NCBI GenBank assembly: GCA_030694425.1
Contig: JAUXYI010000027.1
Location: 1 to 43,408 of the forward strand
Reading direction: 5' to 3'
Length of the DNA stretch: 43,408 nucleotides
From: Thermodesulfovibrionia bacterium
GTDB taxonomy: Bacteria > Nitrospirota > Thermodesulfovibrionia > UBA6902 > BMS3Bbin08
In this document: positions 1 to 8,811 of the stretch, one piece after another
Layout: every line of letters begins with the position of its first letter
Position numbering within the stretch: position 1 is the first letter of the stretch
Translations under genes and position numbers: made by a program
Notes under the pieces: model-generated
The model's database searches: none
What the model was told of the DNA's origin: nothing
Seen by the model: only the letters and a program-made list of their open reading frames with translations

Positions 1-44
1 GATTAGTAATCAGCAAGAATCATCATTTCTGATGGAGGAATAAG

Positions 45-572
45 ATGAAACTGCAAATCACTGCCCGTAATCTTGAACTCAGCGAGACAATCAAAGAAGA
101 TATCCGTATGAAAATGGGACAATTAGGGACATATTACGACCATATCATGAGCTGTAGAGTTGTGGTAGAGTCACCACATCGCCATCACCATGAAGGGGTG
201 TTATACAATGTGCGTATTGAGATGAGGGTGCCAGATGCAGAATTAATAGTAAAACACCAACCTGATAAAGATCTGGATGTGGCAATAAGAGATGCTTTTG
301 ATTCAGCCCGCCGCCAGTTAGAAGATTTCGTAAGACAACAGCGCGGTGATATAAAACATCACGAGGAAACTCCGCATGGGGAGATAACTGCATTGTTCAC
401 AGATAAAGGCTATGGCTTTTTGACAACGCCTGATGGCAGGGAAATTTATTTTCATGAACATAGCCTGATAAATTATAAATTCAAACACTTAAAGGTTGGG
501 ACAAAGGTGCGTTTTGTCGAAGAACAGGGGGAAAAGGGACCGCAAGCCAGTACCGTGACTGTAATAGATTAA
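45..572 (+). CDS. hpf: HPF/RaiA-type ribosome hibernation factor fused to a cold-shock domain
   Basis: Two domains are visible in 175 residues. Residues 1 to about 100 follow the ribosome-associated S30AE/HPF pattern, starting MKLQITARNLELSE and ending with the ALDxAF-like DVAIRDAFDSARRQLED helix. Residues about 110-175 form a cold-shock OB fold with RNP1-like KGYGFL and RNP2-like IYFHEHSL. HPF proteins bind the 30S subunit in slow growth and block the mRNA and tRNA channel; the cold-shock domain probably adds RNA binding in place of the dimerisation domain of long HPF. The start is supported by GGAGGA seven bases upstream. The gene is convergent with the lipid kinase gene. Family known, consequence of the fusion inferred. 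Confidence 0.93.
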   Translation: MKLQITARNLELSETIKEDIRMKMGQLGTYYDHIMSCRVVVESPHRHHHEGVLYNVRIEMRVPDAELIVKHQPDKDLDVAIRDAFDSARRQLEDFVRQQRGDIKHHEETPHGEITALFTDKGYGFLTTPDGREIYFHEHSLINYKFKHLKVGTKVRFVEEQGEKGPQASTVTVID

Positions 573-616
573 ACCTGTTCAGGACATTTCAAGCATCTGA
601 GGATTAGAAGACTTTT

Positions 617-1522
617 TTACCATACAAGGCTAATTGCATCCCTGACTACATCAATCTTTGCAGGCAATGTTCCGAAATAATCTCCATCTATCTGGACGTG
701 AACTTCTTCCTTAGAGGCAATTTCCATCTCTGGAAATTTTCCATAAAAAACATCTTTAAAATTTAAATGTCTTTTCCTGATAACGCCGCTTATAAATCTA
801 ATGAGGTCTTTTCTCGTTTTACCTTTAAAAAGACATAAATCAAGTAATGGCTCTGTGAGATTGGCTTCGGGCGTTATATGAAAATTTCCGCCATAACACT
901 TTGCCTTTCCTACTACTGCTGTATAGCCTGTAAATGTTCCTTCAGGAGTTTTTATTTTAATTAATGGCGGATTGTATTTAATCAGAGTATTAATCCCTGA
1001 AAGTATATAGGCGCCCTTACCCGAGATTTTTTTTATGCTGTTTTTGGCGCTAAATACGGTTTCTCCGTCAAAACCTATGCCTGCCATTAGAGCAAAATAA
1101 CGGCCATTAATCCTGCCAAGTGATATTTTTTTGGCAGTGCCTGTTAATGCAAGATGAACAGCTTTTTCTACATCCTCAGAAATGTTGAGTTCTTTGGCTA
1201 AGACATTTGTTGTCCCAAGAGGAATAAAGGCAAGCGGAACTGTTTTTTTCTTTGCGGCAGATTCTTGCGATGAAAGCATGCCATTTATTACTTCATTGAA
1301 AGTGCCGTCGCCTCCAGCTACGATTACTAAGAGATTTGAGATTTGAGATTTGTCCCGACTTATTCGGGATGAGATTTCCCTTGCAAATAATTCAGCGTCT
1401 CCTTTTTTCTGGGTAATAAAGGTTGTGAGAGACGCTTTTCCTTTGAGCAGGTCTTCAATCTTTTTTATTGACCTGAGCGCTTTATTGCCGGCAATTGGAT
1501 TAACGATGAGATTTACGTTCAA
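617..1522 (-). CDS. Diacylglycerol/sphingosine kinase-family lipid kinase (YegS/DagK-like)
   Basis: The protein has 301 residues, the usual length for this family. It starts with NVNLIVNPIAGN and carries the nucleotide-binding GGDGTFNEVINGM loop near residue 70, then PLGTTNVLAKEL and a conserved GIGFDGE motif, as in DAGK-catalytic lipid kinases that phosphorylate diacylglycerol or related lipids at the membrane. The probable start is TTG, whose first three bases overlap the bioW stop as TTGA, which suggests translational coupling. Residues about 48-64 (SRISRDKSQISN) are encoded by a word-like repeat (gagatttgagatttgag plus a tcccgacttattcggga palindrome), an apparent in-frame expansion just before the catalytic loop. 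The exact lipid substrate cannot be read from sequence. Confidence 0.88.
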   Translation of the reverse strand: MNVNLIVNPIAGNKALRSIKKIEDLLKGKASLTTFITQKKGDAELFAREISSRISRDKSQISNLLVIVAGGDGTFNEVINGMLSSQESAAKKKTVPLAFIPLGTTNVLAKELNISEDVEKAVHLALTGTAKKISLGRINGRYFALMAGIGFDGETVFSAKNSIKKISGKGAYILSGINTLIKYNPPLIKIKTPEGTFTGYTAVVGKAKCYGGNFHITPEANLTEPLLDLCLFKGKTRKDLIRFISGVIRKRHLNFKDVFYGKFPEMEIASKEEVHVQIDGDYFGTLPAKIDVVRDAISLVW

Positions 1523-2304
1523 GGAATTCTTTTATTGACTATTGACACCAAACCCTTACACTGTTTTATTTTACTTATTAAGACGGGCGTAGTTTGAAGA
1601 TACTTAATCAGGTCCTTTATTTCACCCCCGGTAATAAAAAAAGCCCTGCCGCCATAGGGAATGCCGCGTTTTTTAATATGCGGCAGTCTTACATATCCAT
1701 GTTTACGAGTGGTTACGTATCCTGTTGTATAATTCGGGTCGTCGGAGATGCAAAGTTCTCCGATGACCATAGGGTATTTATTGACTTTACTTGATAGGAT
1801 TAACGCCTCTTTAACTGTATCATTATTAAGGCCGAGTTTGCTTAATTTTTTTGAAAGAATAGCTGATGCATTGCTGGTTATGCCCATTCGTGTTACCCTT
1901 ACACCCCTCAGAAGGTCAGGTTCAAGCCTTACGCCTTCTACATTCATAAGCATTGCTCCTCTCATGGTAATGCCGATGGTAATGCCTTTAAATGCCTCTT
2001 CAACAGCCCTTTCTGTAATTCCAACTGATTTCAGTATTTCAATGGCAGCTTTTTTTACGCCTGACCTTTTAATACTTAATGTGCAAAGAGGCAAAGAAGA
2101 TATGTTCTGAGGTTTCTCCTTGAGTCCCTCAACTTTAATATTTATCTCGTCTGCCCTTCCCTTTTCATGGGACATCGCCCTTTCAGTGCACCTTTGAACT
2201 ATTTTAATGATGTCTTTTTTACCATATATACCTTCAGCGCCTGAAGTATGAATTCCCTCTCTGGATGCCCTCATCCTGACGCTGTAATAGCGATGTCTTA
2301 ACAT
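1519..2304 (-). CDS. bioW: 6-carboxyhexanoate-CoA ligase (pimeloyl-CoA synthetase)
   Basis: BioW activates free pimelate with ATP and CoA to pimeloyl-CoA, the acyl donor for BioF. The 261-residue length and the N-terminus YYSVRMRASREG followed by HTSGAEGIY match the family pattern (YSVRMRAS...HISGAE). Other family-like stretches are RGAMLMNVEGVRLEPD and RGVRVTRMGI, followed by HGYVRLPHIKKRG. It overlaps the 3' end of bioB by 7 nt and the following lipid kinase start by 4 nt, so bioB, bioW and the kinase look co-transcribed. Its presence means pimelate comes from free acid here rather than the BioC-BioH route, at least in part. Confidence 0.93.
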   Translation of the reverse strand: MLRHRYYSVRMRASREGIHTSGAEGIYGKKDIIKIVQRCTERAMSHEKGRADEINIKVEGLKEKPQNISSLPLCTLSIKRSGVKKAAIEILKSVGITERAVEEAFKGITIGITMRGAMLMNVEGVRLEPDLLRGVRVTRMGITSNASAILSKKLSKLGLNNDTVKEALILSSKVNKYPMVIGELCISDDPNYTTGYVTTRKHGYVRLPHIKKRGIPYGGRAFFITGGEIKDLIKYLQTTPVLISKIKQCKGLVSIVNKRIP

Positions 2305-3257
2305 GATATCTCAAGCCCTAAATCTTTAATCATCTGCAAATCGTCCTCCGGGTTTCTGCCAGGCGTGGTCAGATAATTGCTGACTAAAAGTCCATCAGCT
2401 CCAGCCATAAATATATAAGAATTCAAGTCCCTCAGAGTATTCGGCCTCCCGCCGCAGATTCTGATTTCACTCTCAGGCAAAATAAGCCTGTATATTGCTA
2501 TTATCTTCAAAGCCTCCATTGGATTTAATAATTCACTGCCTCCGAGAGGCGTGCCGCGTACGGGTGTAATAAAATTAATCGGGACCGAATCAACTCTTAA
2601 ATCCTTCAAAGCAAACGCCATATCTATTCTATCCTCCCATGATTCTCCTATTCCAAAAATACCGCCGCTGCATACAGAAAGCCCGAGGGATTTTGCGGCT
2701 TCAATCACCTTGATTTTTTCTCTGAATGTATGAGTTGTACATATCTCCTTAAAAAATGCCTCTGAGGTCTCAAGATTATGATGATACCTATGAAGCCCTG
2801 CCTCTTTCAGCATTTCAAGCTCTAACGGACTTAACATTCCAAGAGTAGCGCACGGAAGAAGTCCCAGATTTTTTATATCAGAAATAAAACTGCATATCTG
2901 CTCAATTTCTTTACTAAAAACCTTCCTGCCACTGGTTACAACACAAAATCTTTTAGCTCCAAACTTTTTAGCAGAAACAGCAGCCTCAAGAATTTTCTCC
3001 TCTGTTATTAAAGGATAAGCCTTAACATCTGTACGGCTGTGCACAGACTGAGCGCAAAAGGAACAGTCCTCAGGACATGCTCCGGATTTAGCATTAACAA
3101 TAGAGCACAAATCAACTTTACTCCCTCGAGATTTTACTCTTGTAAAGTTTGCTAAATAAAAGAGCTTAAAAATATCCAGTCCCGTGGCTCTTGACAACTC
3201 TAAGGCATACTCCTTATCAATGCTTCCTGTTTCTTGTACTCTTTCAGCAAAAGGCAT
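2298..3257 (-). CDS. bioB: Biotin synthase
   Basis: This radical SAM enzyme inserts sulfur into dethiobiotin. The 319 residues contain the radical-SAM cysteine motif CPEDCSFCAQS near residue 60, preceded by the BioB-typical CSIVNAKSGA. The later YHHNLETS motif, GGIFGIGES glycine motif and ICGGRPNTLRDL segment (with the Arg binding the [2Fe-2S] cluster) are also present. A GGGTAA sequence lies just before the ATG. The gene precedes and overlaps bioW, so both act in biotin synthesis; bioF and bioD lie about 29 kb away in the second biotin block. Confidence 0.96.
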   Translation of the reverse strand: MPFAERVQETGSIDKEYALELSRATGLDIFKLFYLANFTRVKSRGSKVDLCSIVNAKSGACPEDCSFCAQSVHSRTDVKAYPLITEEKILEAAVSAKKFGAKRFCVVTSGRKVFSKEIEQICSFISDIKNLGLLPCATLGMLSPLELEMLKEAGLHRYHHNLETSEAFFKEICTTHTFREKIKVIEAAKSLGLSVCSGGIFGIGESWEDRIDMAFALKDLRVDSVPINFITPVRGTPLGGSELLNPMEALKIIAIYRLILPESEIRICGGRPNTLRDLNSYIFMAGADGLLVSNYLTTPGRNPEDDLQMIKDLGLEISC

Positions 3258-3317
3258 GGTTTACCCAAAAATGTAATTTAAATTTGGATTTATTTAAAGA
3301 GGAAAGGCTGTCAGTCT

Positions 3318-3410
3318 CTATTTCCTTCTTTGATGTCTGGTCTTCTTAAGAAGCTTTTTATGCTTGTGTTTACTCATCTTCTTTTTGCGCCATTTTACCA
3401 CACTACCCAT
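3318..3410 (-). CDS. bS22-like (AURKAIP1/COX24-domain) 30-residue ribosomal peptide
   Basis: This is a 30-residue, extremely basic peptide. It starts MGSVVKWRKKKMSKHKHKK and ends LLKKTRHQRRK. The GSV-x-K-x-R-K-K-M-x-K-x-K-H-K-LL-x-TR-x-QRRK pattern is that of the AURKAIP1/COX24 C-terminal domain, which includes mycobacterial small-subunit protein bS22 and mitochondrial mS38. The start is fixed by an ideal AGGAGGT six bases upstream of ATG. It lies between bioB and the activase gene and reads in the same direction. The gene is below usual ORF length cut-offs. Ribosomal location is inferred from the family. Confidence 0.9.
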   Translation of the reverse strand: MGSVVKWRKKKMSKHKHKKLLKKTRHQRRK

Positions 3411-3486
3411 TCAATGACCTCCTCTTCTTAAGGGGTCAAGGATTCGAGGGTTCGTCCCGAATAGTCGGGATGAATCCTTGAACCCT
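3411..3486. repeat. Inverted repeat around a tcccgaatagtcggga palindrome
   Basis: The sequence aaggggtcaaggattcgag is mirrored by gaatccttgaaccctttacc around the palindrome at about 3454-3470. The repeat runs into the last codons of the activase gene, so its C-terminal KGFKG is repeat-derived. It also separates that gene from the bS22-like gene. Confidence 0.6.
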
Positions 3487-6400
3487 TTACCCCTTGAATC
3501 CTTTTGTTTCATTATATTCTTTTGCCTGATGCATAAATGCCTCAAGTTGAATTTCAGAACAGTTTGCCTCTGTTCCGTCATAAGCAATGTTGAAACACGG
3601 AATGCTTGCCTCCTGTTTAAGCCCTTTTAGCATAGCGCTTACAATAGTGCCGGGCATACAGCCAAAAGGCATGACATTAATTATACCTGAAGCGCCATTT
3701 TTTACATAGTCTATTGCTTTTCCAACGCTTAAAATTGCTTCACCTTCAAATGAATCATGTAAGTAAGGAGAAGCATTCCTGAGTATTTCTTCTATGGGCG
3801 GCTCTTTAAGGGTCTTAAGAAATCCTTCAAAAGGTCTTGATAATTTATGTTCAATCTTTTTTTGAACGAATCGCGTTGTTATTATACTAAGGATATCCTG
3901 TATGCTTTTTTTAGAGAAGATGTTATCCCGCCATATGGTTAAAGCCTTACGTAATCCCATCATATTTATGTAGTAAATCCATTCTTCAAAAGGTGCAAGC
4001 CATACTTCACCGCCAAGGGCTTCAACTTTTTTAATAATATTTTCATTTGAGAAGGCATTGTGCCTTACAAATATTTCTCCTATAATGCCGATAAGAGGTT
4101 TCTTTTCCCTGGACTTTGGTATGATAGCAAATGCCCTGCGGGTTTCATGCAGAAGTTCATCAAAAGCGCCATTTTGACTCTTAACCATCCTGCTCATTCT
4201 TAAGAGATATTCATTATATAAAGCATCTGTTTCTCCTGCGTTAATTTCATATGGTCTTATCTCATGGAGACATTTGATAAGGAGCTCTATTGCAATAATG
4301 CCTTTCCATGCCTCCTTCGTAAAATCATTCCCGATGATGCCTATTTCTTTATAAAAAGAGGCATCCTGATTAGGGGAAAATATCGGTATCTCTGGGAACC
4401 CTGCCTTGTCAAGCACAAGGCGGTGGAAAATATTATACTGTCCAAAACGGCATGGGCCTGAACCAGAAGGCATGAAGAAAACCGCCCTTTCAGGGTCAAA
4501 ATCACTTGACAAAGTCTTCTTCACCATATCGCCAGTAGTAATAAGGCATGGGTAACATTCTTTTCCTGATACAAAACGCCTGCCTACTTTTACGGTCTCA
4601 ATATCAGGGGCGTCCATTACCTCAGCGTCAAGCCCGCATTTTTCAAAAGCAGCAGCAAGTCCAAAGGCATGGTCTGACATCCTTGGAATATATACAGTAC
4701 GTCTTTGGAAACGAAGCGGATAGCGATTAGCAGTTGGTCTTTCACTAACAGCTATCTGCTTACTGCTAACTGTCTTTATGTTGCTGATGCTGTCAATAAA
4801 TGCCTCGCACCTTGTGATAATTCCGGCATCCGCGCTGTGCTCGTCAATCTCAATCTGAAGAAATGGTTTCTCAGCCATTGTTTCTTTAAAAAACCTGTGT
4901 ATAAAGGAATCAGGGCCGCAGGAAAAATTACCTATATAGAGCGCATAGAGTTTCGGGTAATTTCTGATTATCTCAGCTGCCTTTAAAATGTTTTGTCCGG
5001 ACCCCCAGTACATATTAGGCCATGTTTTTGTTATGTCAACAGTTTCTAATGGCAAATAGTCCATTGGAATGGACAAAACCCCGAGACTGGAAAGTTTTTT
5101 AGGGATTTCCATATTAACGCCGGGGTCAAAGGCATTGTACGAACGCCCGACTATAATAATTGTTTTTTCATTTGCTTTTTCTAATATTTCTTTCCCACGG
5201 CTTTTTATTGCTGAGATGAATTTCTTCTGCGATTTTTCAGCCTGCAATACCGCCTTTTTTATTACGTTCATTGAAATCCGGAACGGTTGGAACACCCTGT
5301 GTATTTCCTTTAAAAATTGTTTTTCCCCTGATTCAAAATTAATCACGGGACTGAGAACCTTTACCCCGCTTTCCTTGAAGGCAATGTTTGTGAAATATGG
5401 CATGGTTTGCACATACGGACAGGCAAGGCTTCGCATTGAACCATTATCAGCATTTAGATTTATAAAACTCGGGATTAAAACTGCCTCGACTCCCCTGTCA
5501 ATTAAATCTTTTATATGTCCATGAGCCACTTTATGAGGGAAACAGCTTTCCGCAAGAATAGTCTCTATTCCCTTGTTTATAATATTCCTATTTGTCTTAT
5601 CTGATATTTCTGCCTTGAAGCCGAGTTCCCATATAAGCGTGCTCCAGAAAGGCAAAAAATCATGGAAGAAAAATATCCTTGGTATGCCTATCTTTACCCT
5701 ATCAGAAAATCCCCCCTTGCCCCCCTTTAATAAAGGGGGGATGGGGGGATTTGAATATTCTCTATGAGATTTTGTAAGAAGTTCTTCCCTCTCCGCAAAT
5801 AAATCAGGAAGCTTTGTTGAATCAGTATATTTTTTCTTGCGCTTTACATCATATTTTTCGCATCTGCTGCCATAGAAAAGAGGGTCCTTCTCTCCCTCTA
5901 TCTGAACCCTGTTAATCTCGCAGATATTGTCACAGCCTTTGCACTCAAAAGACTTTATTTCATATCCTCTTTTAGAAAGGTCAAAACCTTTAAAGCGTGA
6001 CGAGTTACTAGTGACAAGTGACGGGTCAGTAATCCCCCCCTGCCCCCCTTTAGTAAAGGGTGGTAAGGGGGGATTTTCTGTGTTCTGTGCTCTGTGTTCT
6101 GCGTTCTGACTCTCCATGTGTTTCATCACAATGATTGCCATGCCTATGGCGCCGGTTACATCATGATGAGGAGGGACAATGATTTTTTTATTCAGGTACT
6201 CTTCAAATGCAGCAACAACTGCCTTATTAAAAGCTACACCGCCCTGAAAAAATATCTTTTTGCCAACTGGTTTGTCTCCGACCACCCTGTTAATGTAATT
6301 CTGAACTATTGAATATGAAAGCCCTGCAACAAGGTTTTCTTTGGACACTCCGCGCTGCTGTCTTGATAGAAGAGAATTTTCCATAAATACTGTGCATCTT

Positions 6401-7836
6401 TCTCCCAGACATGAAGGGCACTGTGATTTAAATGCTATGTCACTGAATTCTTCTTTTATTGATATATCCAGTTTCTCTGCCTGCTCTTCCAGAAACGAGC
6501 CTGTTCCTGCAGCGCACGCCTTGTTCATCTCAAAATCAACAATGATACTGTCTTTTATTGAAATGTATTTTGAATCTTGCCCCCCGATTTCAAAGATTGT
6601 ATCAACCTCAGGGTCTATCTCCACTGCTGCCCGCGCCTGAGCAGTGATTTCATTTTTTACGATATCTGCCCCAACAAAATCAGCAATCATATACCGTCCG
6701 GAACCGGTAGTGCCTACTCCAAGAATCTGAACCTTATCGCCAATTTCCTGTCCTATCTCGCCGAGTCCTTGTTTTACTGCCTCAATAGGTCTTCCGGCGG
6801 TCATCAGGTATCTTTTAGAAAGAAGTTTTCCTTCTTCATCAATAACAGCAAGGTTTGTACTTATTGACCCGATATCTATGCCGAGATAAGCATTAATTTT
6901 TTCAGAGTCCAGAGACCAGAACTCAGAACCCAGATTTGTTTTATCTGTAGTCTGTGCTCTGTAGTCTGTGGTCTGTGGTCTATGCCGGAGGGGTTTATGC
7001 CCTTTTTCTTCACTTCTCTGAGAGGAAATAAAGTCTTTAAGTTTTTCAATATCATAATGATTTTTAACTCCCTCTTCTATATATTTCAGGGCTGCCCCTA
7101 TTGCAGGCATCAATGCAAAGTGTTCAGGGATTAAAAGGTTTTCAAGTTGAAAAACTTCTTTAAATGCCCTCACAACGCCTTTATTCGCTGCCACTCCTCC
7201 CTGAAAACTCACAGGCAACGGCAAAACTATATTTTTAGCTATACTGCCCTTAAAATTTCTTGCAACAGCAAAACAAAGGCCTGCAACAATGTCATATACT
7301 GGAGTTGCTATCTGTTGGAGGTGAATCATATCGGATTTTGCAAAGACACTGCACCGCCCGGCAACACGAGGCGGATTTTTTGATTTTAATGTGCTCTCGC
7401 TAAACTCTTCTATACTGAGTCTCAATCTTTCAGCCTGCTGGTCAAGAAAAGAGCCTGTGCCTGCGGCACAGACTGAATTCATAGCAAATTCTTTTACCTT
7501 GCCGTCCTCAAGAATAATAAGCTTTGAATCTTCACCGCCCATTTCAATAATGGTCCTGATTTCGGGATAAAATCTTTTGGTTGAATAACTTTGAGCTATC
7601 ACCTCATTTACAGGCTCTATGCCAAACGCCTGAGCAATAATTTTTCCTCCGGAACCTGTAATGCTAAGTGAGGCTGACTGGTCTATCCCGATGAGTTGGG
7701 ACAGGAGTTCATATGCTACTGTTAGAGGCTTTCCTTTATGTCGGACATAGTTTGTTTCAAGGATACTGCCCTTTGCATCTAAAACTGCGATCTTTACACT
7801 GACAGAACCAGCATCAAGCCCTATAAATTTTTCCAT
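3487..7836 (-). CDS. Double acyl-CoA dehydratase activase (HgdC/BcrA-like) fused to DUF2229 and HgdB-like domains
   Basis: The 1449 residues hold two ASKHA ATPase modules (about 1-265 and 316-580). Each begins with an ATP-binding pattern (GLDAGSVSVKIAV; GIDIGSISTNLAV). Each keeps both cysteines that hold the interface [4Fe-4S] cluster in HgdC: CAAGTGSF near residues 119 and 442, then RCSVF and RCTVF. After a cysteine motif (CKGCDNIC) comes a DUF2229 region (GIPRIFFFHDFLPFW) and a C-terminal dehydratase-like part with CYPC, GSGPCRFG and GCMPG motifs. Known relatives use ATP to drive low-potential electron transfer to 2-hydroxyacyl-CoA dehydratases or benzoyl-CoA reductases; the substrate here is unknown. 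Repeat-derived stretches interrupt it at residues 275-310, 588-602, 695-710 and 1015-1036 without breaking the frame. It lies 12 nt downstream of the MTH1187-type gene. Confidence 0.88.
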   Translation of the reverse strand: MEKFIGLDAGSVSVKIAVLDAKGSILETNYVRHKGKPLTVAYELLSQLIGIDQSASLSITGSGGKIIAQAFGIEPVNEVIAQSYSTKRFYPEIRTIIEMGGEDSKLIILEDGKVKEFAMNSVCAAGTGSFLDQQAERLRLSIEEFSESTLKSKNPPRVAGRCSVFAKSDMIHLQQIATPVYDIVAGLCFAVARNFKGSIAKNIVLPLPVSFQGGVAANKGVVRAFKEVFQLENLLIPEHFALMPAIGAALKYIEEGVKNHYDIEKLKDFISSQRSEEKGHKPLRHRPQTTDYRAQTTDKTNLGSEFWSLDSEKINAYLGIDIGSISTNLAVIDEEGKLLSKRYLMTAGRPIEAVKQGLGEIGQEIGDKVQILGVGTTGSGRYMIADFVGADIVKNEITAQARAAVEIDPEVDTIFEIGGQDSKYISIKDSIIVDFEMNKACAAGTGSFLEEQAEKLDISIKEEFSDIAFKSQCPSCLGERCTVFMENSLLSRQQRGVSKENLVAGLSYSIVQNYINRVVGDKPVGKKIFFQGGVAFNKAVVAAFEEYLNKKIIVPPHHDVTGAIGMAIIVMKHMESQNAEHRAQNTENPPLPPFTKGGQGGITDPSLVTSNSSRFKGFDLSKRGYEIKSFECKGCDNICEINRVQIEGEKDPLFYGSRCEKYDVKRKKKYTDSTKLPDLFAEREELLTKSHREYSNPPIPPLLKGGKGGFSDRVKIGIPRIFFFHDFLPFWSTLIWELGFKAEISDKTNRNIINKGIETILAESCFPHKVAHGHIKDLIDRGVEAVLIPSFINLNADNGSMRSLACPYVQTMPYFTNIAFKESGVKVLSPVINFESGEKQFLKEIHRVFQPFRISMNVIKKAVLQAEKSQKKFISAIKSRGKEILEKANEKTIIIVGRSYNAFDPGVNMEIPKKLSSLGVLSIPMDYLPLETVDITKTWPNMYWGSGQNILKAAEIIRNYPKLYALYIGNFSCGPDSFIHRFFKETMAEKPFLQIEIDEHSADAGIITRCEAFIDSISNIKTVSSKQIAVSERPTANRYPLRFQRRTVYIPRMSDHAFGLAAAFEKCGLDAEVMDAPDIETVKVGRRFVSGKECYPCLITTGDMVKKTLSSDFDPERAVFFMPSGSGPCRFGQYNIFHRLVLDKAGFPEIPIFSPNQDASFYKEIGIIGNDFTKEAWKGIIAIELLIKCLHEIRPYEINAGETDALYNEYLLRMSRMVKSQNGAFDELLHETRRAFAIIPKSREKKPLIGIIGEIFVRHNAFSNENIIKKVEALGGEVWLAPFEEWIYYINMMGLRKALTIWRDNIFSKKSIQDILSIITTRFVQKKIEHKLSRPFEGFLKTLKEPPIEEILRNASPYLHDSFEGEAILSVGKAIDYVKNGASGIINVMPFGCMPGTIVSAMLKGLKQEASIPCFNIAYDGTEANCSEIQLEAFMHQAKEYNETKGFKG
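5708..5752. repeat. PPxPPxxKGG palindrome inside the activase gene (copy 1)
   Basis: A near-perfect palindrome of C-runs, a tttaataaa centre and G-runs. Read leftward it encodes NPPIPPLLKGGKGG (residues about 695-710), between the cysteine motif and the DUF2229 domain. Confidence 0.9.
6031..6075. repeat. PPxPPxxKGG palindrome inside the activase gene (copy 2)
   Basis: The same family, encoding NPPLPPFTKGGQGG (residues about 588-602). It is flanked by two word-like repeats, one encoding QNAEHRAQNTE and one made of agtgacgagttactagtgac-type units. Confidence 0.9.
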
Positions 7837-7848
7837 AAATGCCTATTC

Positions 7849-8154
7849 CTATTTCTTTAAATGTTTTCCTATTCTTTTTTCAATTGATTTTACCTTTTCC
7901 TCAATCCTGTTAGGTTTCCCTTTTCTATCGTCAATGGATATTGTTGTATATACACGGTCCCCGGACTTCATAACCGTATCATGACATTTTTTTATTAATT
8001 TTATAATTTCATTCCAGCTGCCTTCAATAACAGTGCCCATGGGATTTACTTTATAAGGCAGTCCGCTTGCATCCACTATTTTTAATACTCTGGCAAGCTG
8101 GTCTCCAATGCTGCTGCCAGCGCCTATTGGGATTATACTAAATTCTACAAGCAT
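7849..8154 (-). CDS. MTH1187/YkoF-like thiamine-binding (DUF77) protein
   Basis: The 101 residues begin MLVEFSIIPIG and continue GSSIGDQLARVLKIVDASGLPYKVNPMGTVIEG, the classic pattern of the MTH1187 family (small ferredoxin-like-fold dimers). Some members bind thiamine or hydroxymethylpyrimidine. The start follows AAGGAGG at good spacing. It is the first gene of a two-gene unit with the activase gene. No TPP-riboswitch-like sequence was noticed upstream; the upstream region instead holds a GTCATT-type repeat. The ligand is not proven by sequence. Confidence 0.88.
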   Translation of the reverse strand: MLVEFSIIPIGAGSSIGDQLARVLKIVDASGLPYKVNPMGTVIEGSWNEIIKLIKKCHDTVMKSGDRVYTTISIDDRKGKPNRIEEKVKSIEKRIGKHLKK

Positions 8155-8210
8155 ATGCTTAAACCTCCTTAAAATTTTCCTTGTAGCTTGCTACTGGGTT
8201 TCCTCATTTC

Positions 8211-8287
8211 TGTCATGCTCCCGATGCTTCGGGATTAAAGAAAGATGCCGAATCCCGAAGCATCGGGACCGACAAGCGGGAATGACA
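8211..8287. repeat. GTCATT-type dispersed palindromic element
   Basis: It begins tgtcatgctcccgatgcttc and ends gacaagcgggaatgaca, with a cccgatgcttcggga sub-palindrome near the left end and cccgaagcatcggga near the right. It belongs to the same family as the elements at 14650, 16521, 38099, 38244, 39856, 41171 and 41622. Confidence 0.85.
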
Positions 8288-8811
8288 ATAAAAAAGATAC
8301 GCTGCAGCTTACTGCAGGGTTGTTCATTTAATTTTTTGCATTTTATAAAGTGTCCATAAAAAATACGTGAATCAGAAGAATAAAAAAGATCTCTATAGAA
8401 TAATAATATACAAGGGAAATTTTATTATGGCAAGGAGAATTCCCCTCCATCCATTGCTATTGTTAATAATATTTAATGCCAAACCCATAAAGTGTAATTA
8501 ATATTTACAGTCATTACTTGCCTATTTGCGTACATGGGTCATTAAAGAGTGCGGGCAAGCTAAGCTTTTCGGTCTTACATAAAGACATCTCGGATTAGTC
8601 ATTTTAGCTGGAGAAGGACAAAAACCCACATCTTACGCATTTTGTATTTTCTGTTAATAAAATAAAGAGTAATTACGAAATAGGACAAAAGAATTCTTGA
8701 AATTTTTCAGGCAATTTTTTATTGAATAAGCCAGATAGATTTAGTATGATGTGATTGAGAATCCAGAAAATATGCAATTCGTCTATTAATTGTTGGGTAA
8801 ATAATTAATAA
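8288..8811. other. AT-rich intergenic stretch without recognisable gene
   Basis: It lies between the MTH1187-type gene and higB. I see no convincing start with a ribosome-binding site and no RNA motif. It marks the left border of a small accessory island. Confidence 0.5.

Noticed and set aside
5069-5524. Rightward open frames of 60-150 codons opposite the activase, EF-G, lysC and pmbA genes
   Set aside because: They are antisense to strongly conserved proteins, lack ribosome-binding sites and match no family.
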